64,000 nt of DNA from an uncultured Paracoccaceae bacterium (GCA_947488175.1 CANKYO010000005.1:1-64000), one strand, 5' to 3'. Positions 9,401-18,829 are shown, counted from the stretch's first letter. Notes: generated by a model from the sequence alone, not told the origin. Numbers and translations: made by a program.

Positions 9401-10801
9401 ATGAATATTCTTACAAATTCAGGTGTCTTTACAAAAACGATCACTCTGTGCGGTGTTGCGGCACTGATGCTGACTACCGCACCGATCATGCTGGATGATT
9501 TTGTGCCCTCCTCGGCACAGGCCCAAGGCCAAGGCGGTGGCGGGAATAGCGGCGGCGGTGGAAACGACAGTGGCGGCGGGAGTGACCGCGGGAGTGACCG
9601 CGGCGGCGGAAATAGCAATCAAAACCAGGGCGAGAATTCCGGGGGGACCGATAATAATGCGGACTCGACGTCATCAACGACACCAAGCACGCAGTCGTCG
9701 GGGGGGGCTGCCCACGGCGGAACAAATTCGGCATCCGGATCACAAAGCGGCAATTCTGGCTCTGGCAACGCTGCGGTATCGGCTGATCCACAAGTGCCAT
9801 CTGACAGTGGTCAATCTGGCGGCAGCGGCAGTGGTCCGACGTTCTCTGACATCATTCTTGATATGGCCGGGGAAAGCGTAGATGAGGACTCTGACCGGCC
9901 AGACTGGGCGGGCGAACCTGGCGGCAAAGATGGTGCCGGCGGTGGTCAGCCAGATACGTCAGGCACCACGAAGGGCGATTTGTATGGCGACCTCTTTATT
10001 ATTGCACGTGATGCCAACGGTATTCCGATCCTGACTGCAGAAGGCTGGGTGCAACCCTTGGATGCCGACGGCAATCCCATCGCGCTGGACGAAGATGGCC
10101 ATCCGCTGGATGAAAGCCTGACACAGGAGGTCGAACTTGGTCGACTGAACGTCAGCCGCGCGCCGGTGTCGGTTCTTGATAACCGGGCTCATGAAGTCAT
10201 GGACCTGATGTTGAATGCCACAGATCTTACCACGGACGCTGCAGGCCGTCTGGTCTTTACCCTTGATGGAGTGACCAAAACAATCGACTCGCCACTCGAG
10301 AATTTGGCGATTTATACGGCGATTATCACAACCGGCACGATCCCCGGCGTGGACGATCTGCCCGGAACAGAGTTTGATTTTCTCGTTGATGGACAAATGA
10401 CCGATGAGGATTTGGCAGCGTCAGCCGTGTTCCTTGCTGCTGCAACCGACAAGACCGGTGTTTTCACGTCGGATGAAATCGCCTACCTCAATGCGTTCCT
10501 TGGCGTGAACACGCAGACAGTCGGATCGGTGATCTATTCGGATATCGATTACTCCGACTTTACCTATAGCCGCGAGGACACCTATCAGAACGTCACAGCC
10601 GAAGTTCTGGTCTTGCAAGAAGATGGCAGCTGGGTGCCAACGGTTGTGAATGTCTACGATACCGTGTTTGAAAGCGAAGAGGCAAATGCGGCGGGATCAT
10701 TGGACGCCTATACCGTAGCTGCTGATGACGCGCGAAGCATCGTGAATTATATCCACGAGTACGAAATACCCGCGGTTGATCTGGATTCAGTGACGCACTA
10801 G
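9401..10801 (+). CDS. Exported Gly/Ser/Asn-rich protein of unknown function
   Basis: A 466-residue protein. The start at 9401 is chosen because AGGAG lies seven bases before it and it begins a signal peptide (residues 1 to about 46, ending SSAQAQ). Residues about 47-165 are low complexity: Gly, Asn, Ser, Asp and Gln, with GGGGNSGGGG and a repeated GSDRG. The rest (about 165-466) is a folded acidic domain with repeated D-A/E-D-G-x-P/N turns (DANGIPI, DADGNPI, DEDGHPL) that may bind calcium, and it ends without a membrane anchor. It is likely periplasmic or secreted. I recognise no family. It is preceded by an FNR-like box and followed by a strong terminator, so it is a single-gene unit. Confidence 0.75.
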   Translation: MNILTNSGVFTKTITLCGVAALMLTTAPIMLDDFVPSSAQAQGQGGGGNSGGGGNDSGGGSDRGSDRGGGNSNQNQGENSGGTDNNADSTSSTTPSTQSSGGAAHGGTNSASGSQSGNSGSGNAAVSADPQVPSDSGQSGGSGSGPTFSDIILDMAGESVDEDSDRPDWAGEPGGKDGAGGGQPDTSGTTKGDLYGDLFIIARDANGIPILTAEGWVQPLDADGNPIALDEDGHPLDESLTQEVELGRLNVSRAPVSVLDNRAHEVMDLMLNATDLTTDAAGRLVFTLDGVTKTIDSPLENLAIYTAIITTGTIPGVDDLPGTEFDFLVDGQMTDEDLAASAVFLAAATDKTGVFTSDEIAYLNAFLGVNTQTVGSVIYSDIDYSDFTYSREDTYQNVTAEVLVLQEDGSWVPTVVNVYDTVFESEEANAAGSLDAYTVAADDARSIVNYIHEYEIPAVDLDSVTH

Positions 10802-10837
10802 CCGTTTCCTATTCCTGCCCGAAGGTGACGGCCTATA

Positions 10838-10866
10838 CCCCCGCGTTTCAAAGACGCGGGGGTTTT
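10838..10866 (+). terminator. Rho-independent terminator
   Basis: A nine-base-pair GC stem (CCCCCGCGT / ACGCGGGGG) with a seven-base loop and a TTTT tail lies 37 bases after the stop of the Gly-rich protein gene. Confidence 0.85.
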
Positions 10867-11263
10867 GTTGACGAATGCACCTCAGTTTGAGTCTCTCAGG
10901 CTATCCAATAGAAATGGTGTCCGTGGCTCTTCGTCATTAAAGGATGGCTTTGCCCGCGCTGCGGTGCAGCCCGTCAGGCCGGGCTTTCGACGCAACCGCA
11001 AAATCATTTGGTAGGCGAATTCAGAGTGTGCAAGGCAGAGCGGCCTTTTGCCGGTGCAGCTTTCGCTCTTGCAGTGTCGTTCAATTGGCAGCGCGCGTTA
11101 CAGAAGCGATCATTCAAACGAGCCGAACCTGACTAACTGCAAACCGATTTTTCGCGGCGGACTTGCCCAACAATCGAGAAGCCGGGACAAATCAACACTT
11201 TGCTACGGCTCCTCCAACGACCGGTGCAGAGAAGCGCGGCAAAACGCAGGTTCCTCGCTGACG
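10867..11263. other. Gene-free stretch with intergenic repeat
   Basis: No protein-like frame is seen. The block at 10955-11015 matches the one near 8904-8960 (GCTGCGGTGCAGCCCGTCAG and following bases). It borders an IS3-type remnant. Confidence 0.45.
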
Positions 11264-11386
11264 TCAAATAGATGACATCGACGTAATCGCCGCCCAACGG
11301 TTCTCATGCTGCCCTCCGCAATTCAAAACCACTCGCGTGGCGCCTTCGCGTACTTTTACCGTAGATTTCTTCTTTGTCTTGTTCAT
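11264..11386 (-). pseudogene. IS3-type transposase OrfA N-terminal remnant
   Basis: The complement of 11264-11386 encodes 40 residues beginning MNKTKKKSTVKVRE, followed by a short helical segment and QHENRWAAITS, then a stop. This resembles the start of IS3-family OrfA proteins (basic N-terminus, V/I-R-E-x-A-x-R-x-V-L, then a Q/S-W-A-A-I segment before the helix-turn-helix). Only about the first 40 of some 100 residues remain, with no OrfB or terminal repeats found, so it is a dead relic. It is too short for routine gene calling. Confidence 0.6.
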
Positions 11387-11493
11387 GATGCTCCATCCTA
11401 TTCAAGAGCAAGAGCTTCCGGCAAAACCGGCGTGGTTCATTTTTGGGGATGTTCGCAGGAGTTACGATTTTGCACACTTGGCTTTTGTATGGC

Positions 11494-11520
11494 ACGCCGC
11501 CGCTGAAACAGCGGCGGCGT
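11494..11520. terminator. Strong GC hairpin, probably terminator of the lipoprotein gene
   Basis: Perfect eleven-base stem ACGCCGCCGCT / AGCGGCGGCGT with a five-base loop, 25 bases past the end of the leftward lipoprotein gene. The T-rich tract on the leftward side is poor, so termination efficiency is uncertain. Confidence 0.65.
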
Positions 11521-11544
11521 TCCTGTTTCTGGTCAAGCGGTGTG

Positions 11545-12156
11545 CTACCGCTCGGCTGCAAAGACACCGCCAAGGAAGACGTCCGTGCCAACGTTTCCGT
11601 CTGCCGTTCCTGCCACGGCCCCATACGGATCGGCGCCGTTCGCAACGATATCACCGGCAAGAGCTAAGCTTGTCGTGTAGTCGGTTCCACCATTTGACAA
11701 AGGCCCATCAAGAGCTGTTGATACCTGCGGCACACCCGGAGGCGCGTCTTGGACCAATGCACCCGTGCCAGTGAGCGTACCGGTGTAGGCACCATTGTTT
11801 TCGTGAAAGAAACCGGTTGCCGAACTGTCAATGCTTCCGGCGGCAGCACTGAAACTTGCAACCATCGTCAGCTCTCCAATCAGGTCACCATCGGACAAAG
11901 GCAGATTGACAAAACCTTTATAAGTCGCGCCTCCGGTGTCAGGAATTTGCGCTTCCGTCGCACGGGTGATCCCCATCAAAAGCGTGCCGTTGGGGTCGGT
12001 GTATGTGCTTTGCATCGTGGCTGCATCTGGCTGGATTTCGGCGAAGGATGTGTAGTTTTGCGTCGTCGTTGTGCCATCGTCGCTGCTGTTATTGCTGCAT
12101 CCTGCCAATAAGGCTGCTGATGCAGAAAAAGCAACTAAGGTGTATATTTTCAACAA
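11545..12156 (-). CDS. Surface-type lipoprotein with TbpB-like C-terminal tail
   Basis: A 203-residue lipoprotein. The lipobox LLAGC gives a lipidated Cys at residue 20, followed by a disordered SNNSSDDGTTTTQN linker. The remainder is a small all-beta domain rich in Gly/Ala/Thr, ending in VFLGGVFAAER. That ending resembles the GGVFGAER/GAFGA ends of TbpB-like and factor-H-binding-like barrels, which are often carried to the cell surface by a Slam outer-membrane protein. It starts 32 bases after the RTX gene stop and so is co-transcribed with it, under the FNR-like box at 14700. The TbpB resemblance is a recalled pattern, not a search result. Confidence 0.65.
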   Translation of the reverse strand: MLKIYTLVAFSASAALLAGCSNNSSDDGTTTTQNYTSFAEIQPDAATMQSTYTDPNGTLLMGITRATEAQIPDTGGATYKGFVNLPLSDGDLIGELTMVASFSAAAGSIDSSATGFFHENNGAYTGTLTGTGALVQDAPPGVPQVSTALDGPLSNGGTDYTTSLALAGDIVANGADPYGAVAGTADGNVGTDVFLGGVFAAER

Positions 12157-12188
12157 GGTCTTTCCTTTCTAAGAGCGCGATCCGGCCA

Positions 12189-14603
12189 TTAGGCCAGCAA
12201 CAAAGCATCATCCGGGATGAAGTCGCTTTCGGTGATTGCGGTGAAATCGACATTGCGAAGGATCATGACGTCCATGCCGGATTGGATTGCGGCACCAGTA
12301 CCGCGGTAATCCGAAATCGTCAGGTCGCTGAACAGCAGGCCATCGAGTTGGATCTGGTCAACACCGTCTTCATAGTCATAGACAATGTCGAACCCATTGC
12401 CGGCTGCGAAGACAAAATCATCCGCGCCCGCGCCACCGTGAATCCAGTCGGTTCCAGCGCCACCGTCAAGCACGTCATCGCCCGCCAGGCCGTAAAGGTA
12501 GTCGTTCCCACCAAGACCCGAGATCAGATCGACCCCTAGGGTGCCAGTCAGACTATCGGCCATTTCAGTCCCGGTAATGATGTTTTGATCTGGTGCACCG
12601 GCTGTGCCATCGCCGGGGTTTGTAATCAGGAAGCTGTCGGCAATATCCAAACCTTCACCCGCCTCGATGCTGTCACCAACGCCGAGATCAGCGGCGACCC
12701 CTTCCAGCGTGGCCACAAGCGAAAAACCGGTGCCATCGGCGACTGAGATCGTCAGATCATCGCCCGAGACGCCTTGCTGGATCAACTGGCGATCTTCGAG
12801 TAAATCGACATTGAACCCGGCCAAAGCGTCAAAGCCGATGAGGCTAAGCTTGTCGCTGCCGACCTCAAAATCGGTGATCACGCTTGCTGTGACAACATCG
12901 CTGACGCTGGTACCGTAGGACAGCACAAACAGGTCATCACCGCCGCCACCTGTGAAGGTGTTTTCGCCAATCCCGACAAGGAAGTCAGATTCAGCCGTGC
13001 CAGCAATGGATGTGCCAACGTCGAACAGATCGACCTCTTCATAGTCCAGCAGAATTTCGGTGCTATAGATCGTCGCTGGTTTCACATCGCCTTTGATATA
13101 GAAGGCCACGTTCAGATCGTTGGTCATATTGACGCCATTGACCGACACTTGGCCGGCGTTGTTCTGCCAGCCTGCGCTGATCTCAAGCGGTGAAATCGGG
13201 GTGGCCCAATCCAGCAGGTTCAGAACGGTTTGGGTTTCGGCCCCAACCTCGTACTTTTCCTCGTCTTTGGTGACCGGCAACGGATCACCCGGATCGATCG
13301 GGATCACGACACCGGGCAAGTCTTGGCCGTACTTGTCAGGCAGCAAGCGCCAGCGCGGACCAGTGATGTATTCTGTGCCATCGGCGTTCAACACAGGCTC
13401 GAACGGTTCGCGGTCCATGGTGGTGTACCATGCATTGGTAAAGCCCATCTCTAGGTCTTCGGAGGCCGCACCGATCTCAACAATGGTGGAGCCGGCAACC
13501 GCATCAACCAGTGCTGTGTCGCGCAGGATTGTGCCAGCCTCGTAGAGATCACCGTTCCCGGCATAGTAATCATCGGTGGTGCGCCAGATGATCCGATCAC
13601 CGATGATCTCTTCCTCATAGGTGGGCAACTTACCAATCGCGGATTCGTTTTCGAAATCCTCGGGACGGACCTGATCATTGGGGTTGTTGGTAATCGTGTG
13701 GTGGATCACCAGTTCCGCCGCCATGATCCTGAAGAGTGGCTTCAGCGAGCTGAAGTTATCAACCTCTTCCCATTCATCCGGAAGCGGCAGTTCCACATCT
13801 AGACGCACGTCATTAGGCCTTTTGACCGCATTGCCCCAACGATAAAGCAGCTTGCCGTCATCCTTCATCGTGACCGAGTAGTCGTCACCATAGGCGATGT
13901 CGTATTCAATCGTGGATTCGTTGGGGTTCAGCAGATCCTTAAGGTCTATAACGCCATCTTGGTTGGCGTCCGTGACCTGGTCCTCCACCGCAAGTGCGAC
14001 TTCCATGCCATCGGCGTCTATTCTGACATTATTCAACAGGTCCGACACATACTGTCCATCGTACAATTCATTCTGGCTAAGCAGGATCAGATCATCGTCC
14101 AGCTGATATTCCGCGTCTGGATCGCCGGGAAACATCTGATCGGACAGGATGTTCTGCATTGTCACGTAGTGCTCAGTCGAAGCTTTGACCTTGTTGTCGC
14201 CCAATCCAGTCAACCAAGTGCCAAGGACAGCGGGGGTCTTGAACGTGTCTGTCGGGGCGTCCGAGACCACCAGGCCGATTTGTTCGCCACCTTCGACCAG
14301 GTCGCCGACCCAGCCTTCGGTATATGAGCCATCAATTACTTTTTCTTCCGCACCGACAAAATCGGTCACGTTAAACCCGAACTCGCTGTCAATCGGGTAA
14401 AGTGTGACGCCTTCTTTGGTGACTCTAGTCCCGTTGGCACCGCTGAAATCAACGTAATTTGCGCCCTCGTCACCTTGTTTGTCGCCATCAAATGTCGCGG
14501 TCACATCAGCGGTACTGAACACATGCACCGCTGTATAATCAGGATCTGTGTTCAGCGGTTGATCAAAGTCCAGAACTTCGCTTGGATTAATTGGAATGGC
14601 CAT
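12189..14603 (-). CDS. RTX-type calcium-binding secreted protein, unknown N-terminal domain
   Basis: An 804-residue acidic protein without an N-terminal signal peptide, as expected for type I secretion. The C-terminal third has RTX nonapeptides: a partial block near residue 550 (FTGGGGDDLFVLS) and a fuller block near 700 (LISGLGGNDYLYGLAGDD and on), then a short end domain with the export signal. An EF-hand/dockerin-like loop (DANQDGVIDLKDLL) lies near residue 220. The N-terminal 530 residues match no family I know; they hold many Trp and acidic residues and may be a large enzyme or adhesin domain. A TolC gene is at 44885, but no HlyB/HlyD pair is in the window. It is first in an operon with the TbpB-like lipoprotein. 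Confidence 0.8.
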   Translation of the reverse strand: MAIPINPSEVLDFDQPLNTDPDYTAVHVFSTADVTATFDGDKQGDEGANYVDFSGANGTRVTKEGVTLYPIDSEFGFNVTDFVGAEEKVIDGSYTEGWVGDLVEGGEQIGLVVSDAPTDTFKTPAVLGTWLTGLGDNKVKASTEHYVTMQNILSDQMFPGDPDAEYQLDDDLILLSQNELYDGQYVSDLLNNVRIDADGMEVALAVEDQVTDANQDGVIDLKDLLNPNESTIEYDIAYGDDYSVTMKDDGKLLYRWGNAVKRPNDVRLDVELPLPDEWEEVDNFSSLKPLFRIMAAELVIHHTITNNPNDQVRPEDFENESAIGKLPTYEEEIIGDRIIWRTTDDYYAGNGDLYEAGTILRDTALVDAVAGSTIVEIGAASEDLEMGFTNAWYTTMDREPFEPVLNADGTEYITGPRWRLLPDKYGQDLPGVVIPIDPGDPLPVTKDEEKYEVGAETQTVLNLLDWATPISPLEISAGWQNNAGQVSVNGVNMTNDLNVAFYIKGDVKPATIYSTEILLDYEEVDLFDVGTSIAGTAESDFLVGIGENTFTGGGGDDLFVLSYGTSVSDVVTASVITDFEVGSDKLSLIGFDALAGFNVDLLEDRQLIQQGVSGDDLTISVADGTGFSLVATLEGVAADLGVGDSIEAGEGLDIADSFLITNPGDGTAGAPDQNIITGTEMADSLTGTLGVDLISGLGGNDYLYGLAGDDVLDGGAGTDWIHGGAGADDFVFAAGNGFDIVYDYEDGVDQIQLDGLLFSDLTISDYRGTGAAIQSGMDVMILRNVDFTAITESDFIPDDALLLA

Positions 14604-14699
14604 CTTTCGTTTCTCCTCCGACTCGCGCTTAATTACGCGGGTGAGGGCATCGTTGCCCCAACATATTCACTAATTGTGATTTGTATTGAGAGACGCGGA

Positions 14700-14713
14700 T
14701 TGACGAAAATCAA
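14700..14713. promoter_or_regulatory. FNR/FnrL-type box
   Basis: TTGACGAAAATCAA matches TTGA-N6-TCAA. It is 97 bases upstream of the RTX gene start (leftward) and just past the end of the preceding small membrane-protein gene, so it is placed to drive the RTX-lipoprotein operon. Confidence 0.75.
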
Positions 14714-14741
14714 TCCTGACATTCAATAGTCGAGGGCGTGG

Positions 14742-15095
14742 CTATCTGACAGTAAGCACACCGCCAAGCACCAGCATTCCCCCTGCAAGTAACATTGGAA
14801 GTGCGATGCCAAACAGGACCACGGGTGTGGTCCATGCATTGAAGAAGATTACCGAGGCCACCCCAAGCAAGATGATCAAACAGCCTCCAATGCGCGGCCA
14901 TTTGAATGTAATCCAAACCACGCTAGCAAGTGCGACCCATGGGGCGGCGTTCGTAAGGTTTTGCCACCATGGAAGGCCCCGGTCGGGATCAATTCCCGAA
15001 AGCAGCGCAAACCCTCCCCAAAACAGCGTGATCAGCACCAACAGCCCGCGCGCTGTCGTCAACGTTGCGCGGGCCAACCTTTGCTTGCTGATCAT
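14742..15095 (-). CDS. Small integral membrane protein
   Basis: A 117-residue protein with three to four predicted membrane helices (about residues 15-33, 46-63, 70-85 and 90-114), divided by short basic loops. I do not recognise the family with certainty; small four-helix proteins of this kind are common and uncharacterised. It starts 18 bases after the Gln-Asn lipoprotein stop, so the two form one leftward operon, probably under the FNR-like box at 15589. Confidence 0.7.
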   Translation of the reverse strand: MISKQRLARATLTTARGLLVLITLFWGGFALLSGIDPDRGLPWWQNLTNAAPWVALASVVWITFKWPRIGGCLIILLGVASVIFFNAWTTPVVLFGIALPMLLAGGMLVLGGVLTVR

Positions 15096-15113
15096 AGCAA
15101 AGGGGCGCGCATA

Positions 15114-15497
<384 letters not shown>

Positions 15498-15588
15498 GTC
15501 GTATCCTCTCAATTACAGTATTCTTCACTTGCCGCGACAATGGCGCAGTTGTGATCTTGCAATTCTAGCAATGCGAAATGCGCCGTGA

Positions 15589-15602
15589 TTGATATCGCTC
15601 AA
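15589..15602. promoter_or_regulatory. FNR/FnrL-type box
   Basis: TTGATATCGCTCAA fits TTGA-N6-TCAA. It is about 92 bases upstream of the Gln-Asn lipoprotein ATG (leftward), in the gap after the heme-barrel gene. Confidence 0.7.
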
Positions 15603-15662
15603 GCATGCCTCAACGACTGCTGTTGCCGCTGCATACCAATCATTTCTCAGCCCGCGCCTGCC

Positions 15663-16964
15663 TTAGAACCGAGTTTCCAGCACCAATGCGCAATATGTCG
15701 CGTCACTGTCAAAGCGTTCAATGTTTGAGACGGTTTGGTTATAGGCACATGAAAAACGCGGCGATGCGGACATGATGTTCAGGCGGCTGTCCTGAAGCGA
15801 AAAACCAAGCTCGCCAAAACTGTCAGACCGGGCTTCGCCTTCGGTTGGATCATCTGCCTTGTAAGACCGGATGCCCAACTCGCCAAACAGTCCAAGCGTT
15901 GTTGTCGGGGTGATCGGGCGCGTCATCGAGGCATAGACGGAGGGGCTGTCATAGCGATTGCGTTCCCGCCTGGCATTGTTGCGGGTCACGAAGGCGACGC
16001 CAAACTCTTCGCTGCTCAGGTCAGGCCCAATGTGCCGCAAGCCAAGAGCCGAGCTGAACTCGCCTTTGCGCGGGTCGTCTTCGCCATCATAGTCGCGCTG
16101 ACGGACGTGCAGGGCGCCCACCAATGTCGCACCACTGGCCAGATCGCGGTTGTAGTCCGCCTTAAACCCAAGCGCTACAAAGTCATCGTTGAGGTCATCG
16201 GCATCGCCGTCAAAGGTAGTTTGCTGGAAATAGGTTGTCAGTCGCAGCATCTGCCCGTCATATCTTTGGCGCCATCCGACGCTCAGGCGGGCGTTCAGGC
16301 GATGGAAGTCTTCATCGATGAAATCATCACGGAACACGCGCGCGCCAAAGGTGAGGGAAGACCTGTTGCCCAGCCCGACCTGATAGTTCGCGAGCGCCCC
16401 CAGATGCAGCCGGTTTCCCGCCTCCGGATCGGTGTCTTCATTTTCCCCGCCACCCTCTGCACCGGGTTGGAAGAAGGAGGCCTCGGTTGACCCGTGAAAG
16501 ATGGAGTTAGACCGATGTTGCTCAATGTCCGTGCTGGACAAGAACCCAACGGTCAGTCCGAACGACAATGGATCTCTATGCGCATTCCGTCCTGTGTGCC
16601 CCGGCTGTTGCAACGGAGTTGCCGCAACTGGTCTGGTTTCGGCGGGGGTAGTCGGCGTGCTTGCTGGTTGCGCAACCTGGGTCTGGGGTACCTGTGGCGA
16701 TGGTTTTGGCAGGATTTGCGTATTTTCGTCGGTCACAGCGTCTTCCGTTGTCTCCCAAAGCGGGGGCACGCGTACTTCGGGCACCGGCGTAGGCGCGATG
16801 GCAGTGCTTGTGGCGGGAGCGGGGCCAGTGCTGGTTTCGTGGCAGGCAATGCATTCGCTACCAAACCGGGGCAAGGCCTGTGCGACGCCCGCATGCACCG
16901 ACAAAGCCAGTGTCAATGACGCCAAAAACAACTGGCCGTAGTTGCGAAGATTTGTCTGTTTCAT
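15663..16964 (-). CDS. Monoheme cytochrome fused by a Pro-rich linker to an outer-membrane beta-barrel
   Basis: A 433-residue protein. The start at 16964 is chosen because AAGGAAGG precedes it and it opens a signal peptide (to about residue 31). One c-type heme motif, CIACH, follows at once (about residues 37-41). A Pro/Thr/Ala-rich linker runs to about residue 130. The remaining 300 residues have alternating amphipathic strands with aromatic girdles and end in LETRF, the terminal Phe typical of outer-membrane barrels. The order signal - single heme - barrel is that of Cyc2-type porin-cytochromes, which move electrons across the outer membrane. The terminal strands (SASPRFSCAYNQTVSNIERF) also resemble the Slam/DUF560 barrel end. 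Which family applies is open. It is divergent from the flavocytochrome genes and shares the FNR-like box at 17080. Confidence 0.7.
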   Translation of the reverse strand: MKQTNLRNYGQLFLASLTLALSVHAGVAQALPRFGSECIACHETSTGPAPATSTAIAPTPVPEVRVPPLWETTEDAVTDENTQILPKPSPQVPQTQVAQPASTPTTPAETRPVAATPLQQPGHTGRNAHRDPLSFGLTVGFLSSTDIEQHRSNSIFHGSTEASFFQPGAEGGGENEDTDPEAGNRLHLGALANYQVGLGNRSSLTFGARVFRDDFIDEDFHRLNARLSVGWRQRYDGQMLRLTTYFQQTTFDGDADDLNDDFVALGFKADYNRDLASGATLVGALHVRQRDYDGEDDPRKGEFSSALGLRHIGPDLSSEEFGVAFVTRNNARRERNRYDSPSVYASMTRPITPTTTLGLFGELGIRSYKADDPTEGEARSDSFGELGFSLQDSRLNIMSASPRFSCAYNQTVSNIERFDSDATYCALVLETRF

Positions 16965-17079
16965 TGGCTTGCCTTCCTTGCTGCACATCACTCGCTAAGC
17001 GGTGGAAATCGTCGCGTCAGACACACCAAATGGCGCGTTGACCTCGCTGACCAGTCTAAGTGCCAAGTGTGCTGCATGA

Positions 17080-17093
17080 TTGATAATGCTCAA
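17080..17093. promoter_or_regulatory. FNR/FnrL-type box between divergent genes
   Basis: TTGATAATGCTCAA fits TTGA-N6-TCAA. It is 116 bases from the heme-barrel start (leftward) and 135 bases from the flavoprotein start (rightward), so one site could control both. Confidence 0.75.
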
Positions 17094-17227
17094 TGGGTTG
17101 TGTGCCAGATCGATCATGAATCGAGGATAGGCAATTGCGTGCAGCGAAGGCCTCGCACGACGCCTTTGGATCAGCGTTTCGTGTTGATGAGGCCAAGGCA
17201 CCGCACTCAAGATTGAAGGAGACCATC

Positions 17228-18826
17228 ATGACACATCACGCAAAAACAAAGTCCCAATCAAGCACCACTCGCCGGGATGTCATTAAAGGAGCAGGCGTCG
17301 GCATAGCCGTAGTCGCAGCGTCCGGAACACCCGCGCTCGCGTCACCACTTCCAGTGCCTGAAAGCTGGGATGCTGAAACGGATGTCCTGGTCATCGGGTA
17401 TGGCGGGGCAGGAGCTGTCACAGCCGTGACCGCCCATGACGCCGGTGCCCGGGTGATGGTCATTGAAAAACAAGCCGAAGACGCTCACACATCAAACACG
17501 CAGATGTGCCTTGGCGTCTTTTTGTCGCCCGACACGGTCGAGGATACGCTCGCTTATATGAGCGTAGCATCACTGGTGAATGTCGATATGCCGGAATCCA
17601 AGGACATCGATGATGATACCATTCGGGTCTGGGCCGAAGAAAGCGTCAAGAACCGCGACTGGTTGACCGCGATGGGTGCCACGGGTTTTGAGATGTTTTC
17701 CAACGCTGGTCGGGACTCTGACTGGCCGGGCAACGACGCCATTAAAGCCTACCAGATGAAAAAACCGGATGGCACAGCGGGTGTTGGTGTTGACCTCTTT
17801 GCATTCCTTGATGGTCTGGTTCAAGAGCGCGGCATTGAGGTGCGCTGGAACACCCCTGCAAACCGGCTGATTGCTGATCCGTCCGGGGCGATTGTGGGTG
17901 TGCGGGTCCTGGAAGACGGTGTCGAAAAATCTATTCGTGCCGCGCGTGCAGTTGTCTTAACGACTGGCGGGTATGAATTCGATCAGGCCGCGCATCGCAC
18001 TTATTTGCCTTCTTATCCCATGGTGTTCTACGGCAACCCTGACAATACCGGTGACGGGTTGCGCATGGCACAGGATGTGGGTGCAGACCTCTGGCACATG
18101 ACCGTGCTTGGCGGTGGCTTCAAATTCAAATTTGATGACTTTCCAACGGCCTTCGCACCCAGCTTTGGGACCGGTAGCTATGTGATCGTCGATCGCCGCG
18201 GCAGGCGCTTCAATTCCGAAACCAAGCTCGGCGGGTATTCCGGCTATTGGAACGCTTTGGTTTACGACACTGTCAACTACACGTGGCCGCGCATCCCGAC
18301 ATGGTTCGTGTTTGATGAAAAGCGTCGTCAGGCAGGCCCGATTGTGTGGACTGCCTTTGGCGCGGCGGGACCCATCGGTATGTACGACTGGAGCGACGAC
18401 AACAGCGCCGAGGTTGAAAGTGGCTGGATTACCAGCAGCGACACTCTGGAAGGTCTCGCAGCCAAGATCGGCGTAGCCCCTGATGCCCTCACCGATGAAG
18501 TTCGAGGCTTCAATGCTGGGCATGGTCGGGGTCGTGACAGGGCGTTTGATCGTCCGATGAACACGATCGCACCACTTGATACGCCGCCTTATTACGCCGT
18601 TCCCTTGTGGCCGGGTTTGAACAACACCTTTGGCGGACCACGCCGCAATGCCAAATCTCAGATACTTGATACCTTTGGCGCACCGATTGAGCGGCTTTAC
18701 AGTGCCGGTGAACTTGGGTCGATCTTTGTGCAATACCCGCAAGGAGGCGCGAACATTGGTGAGTGTCTGGCGTTCGGGCGGATTGCTGGCGCAAATGCAG
18801 CCGCCGAGCCGCCACGGGACGCATAA
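17228..18826 (+). CDS. Tat-exported FAD flavoprotein of the fumarate reductase/KstD superfamily
   Basis: A 532-residue periplasmic flavoprotein. The start at 17228 has GGAG upstream and opens a twin-arginine signal (TTRRDVIKGAG, cut near ALAS). The FAD-binding GxGxxG-type motif is VIGYGGAGAVTA, and the C-terminal flavin segment is YSAGELGSIFVQYP to GECLAFGRIAG. With the tetraheme gene three bases on, it forms a split flavocytochrome c, like the two-subunit methacrylate and related reductases. In soluble fumarate reductase an Arg follows the G-x-R-F-x-N-E motif as proton donor. Here the matching stretch reads RRFNSETKLGGYSGYW with no Arg, and the C-terminal fumarate-binding NRLGGN is absent. 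The substrate is therefore probably not fumarate. KstD-like dehydrogenases are an alternative. Confidence 0.8.
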   Translation: MTHHAKTKSQSSTTRRDVIKGAGVGIAVVAASGTPALASPLPVPESWDAETDVLVIGYGGAGAVTAVTAHDAGARVMVIEKQAEDAHTSNTQMCLGVFLSPDTVEDTLAYMSVASLVNVDMPESKDIDDDTIRVWAEESVKNRDWLTAMGATGFEMFSNAGRDSDWPGNDAIKAYQMKKPDGTAGVGVDLFAFLDGLVQERGIEVRWNTPANRLIADPSGAIVGVRVLEDGVEKSIRAARAVVLTTGGYEFDQAAHRTYLPSYPMVFYGNPDNTGDGLRMAQDVGADLWHMTVLGGGFKFKFDDFPTAFAPSFGTGSYVIVDRRGRRFNSETKLGGYSGYWNALVYDTVNYTWPRIPTWFVFDEKRRQAGPIVWTAFGAAGPIGMYDWSDDNSAEVESGWITSSDTLEGLAAKIGVAPDALTDEVRGFNAGHGRGRDRAFDRPMNTIAPLDTPPYYAVPLWPGLNNTFGGPRRNAKSQILDTFGAPIERLYSAGELGSIFVQYPQGGANIGECLAFGRIAGANAAAEPPRDA

Positions 18827-18829
18827 GTC

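Noticed and set aside
9419..9800. Arg/Ser/His-rich leftward frames opposite the Gly-rich protein.
   Set aside because: They are shadows of the low-complexity coding sequence, with no ribosome site.
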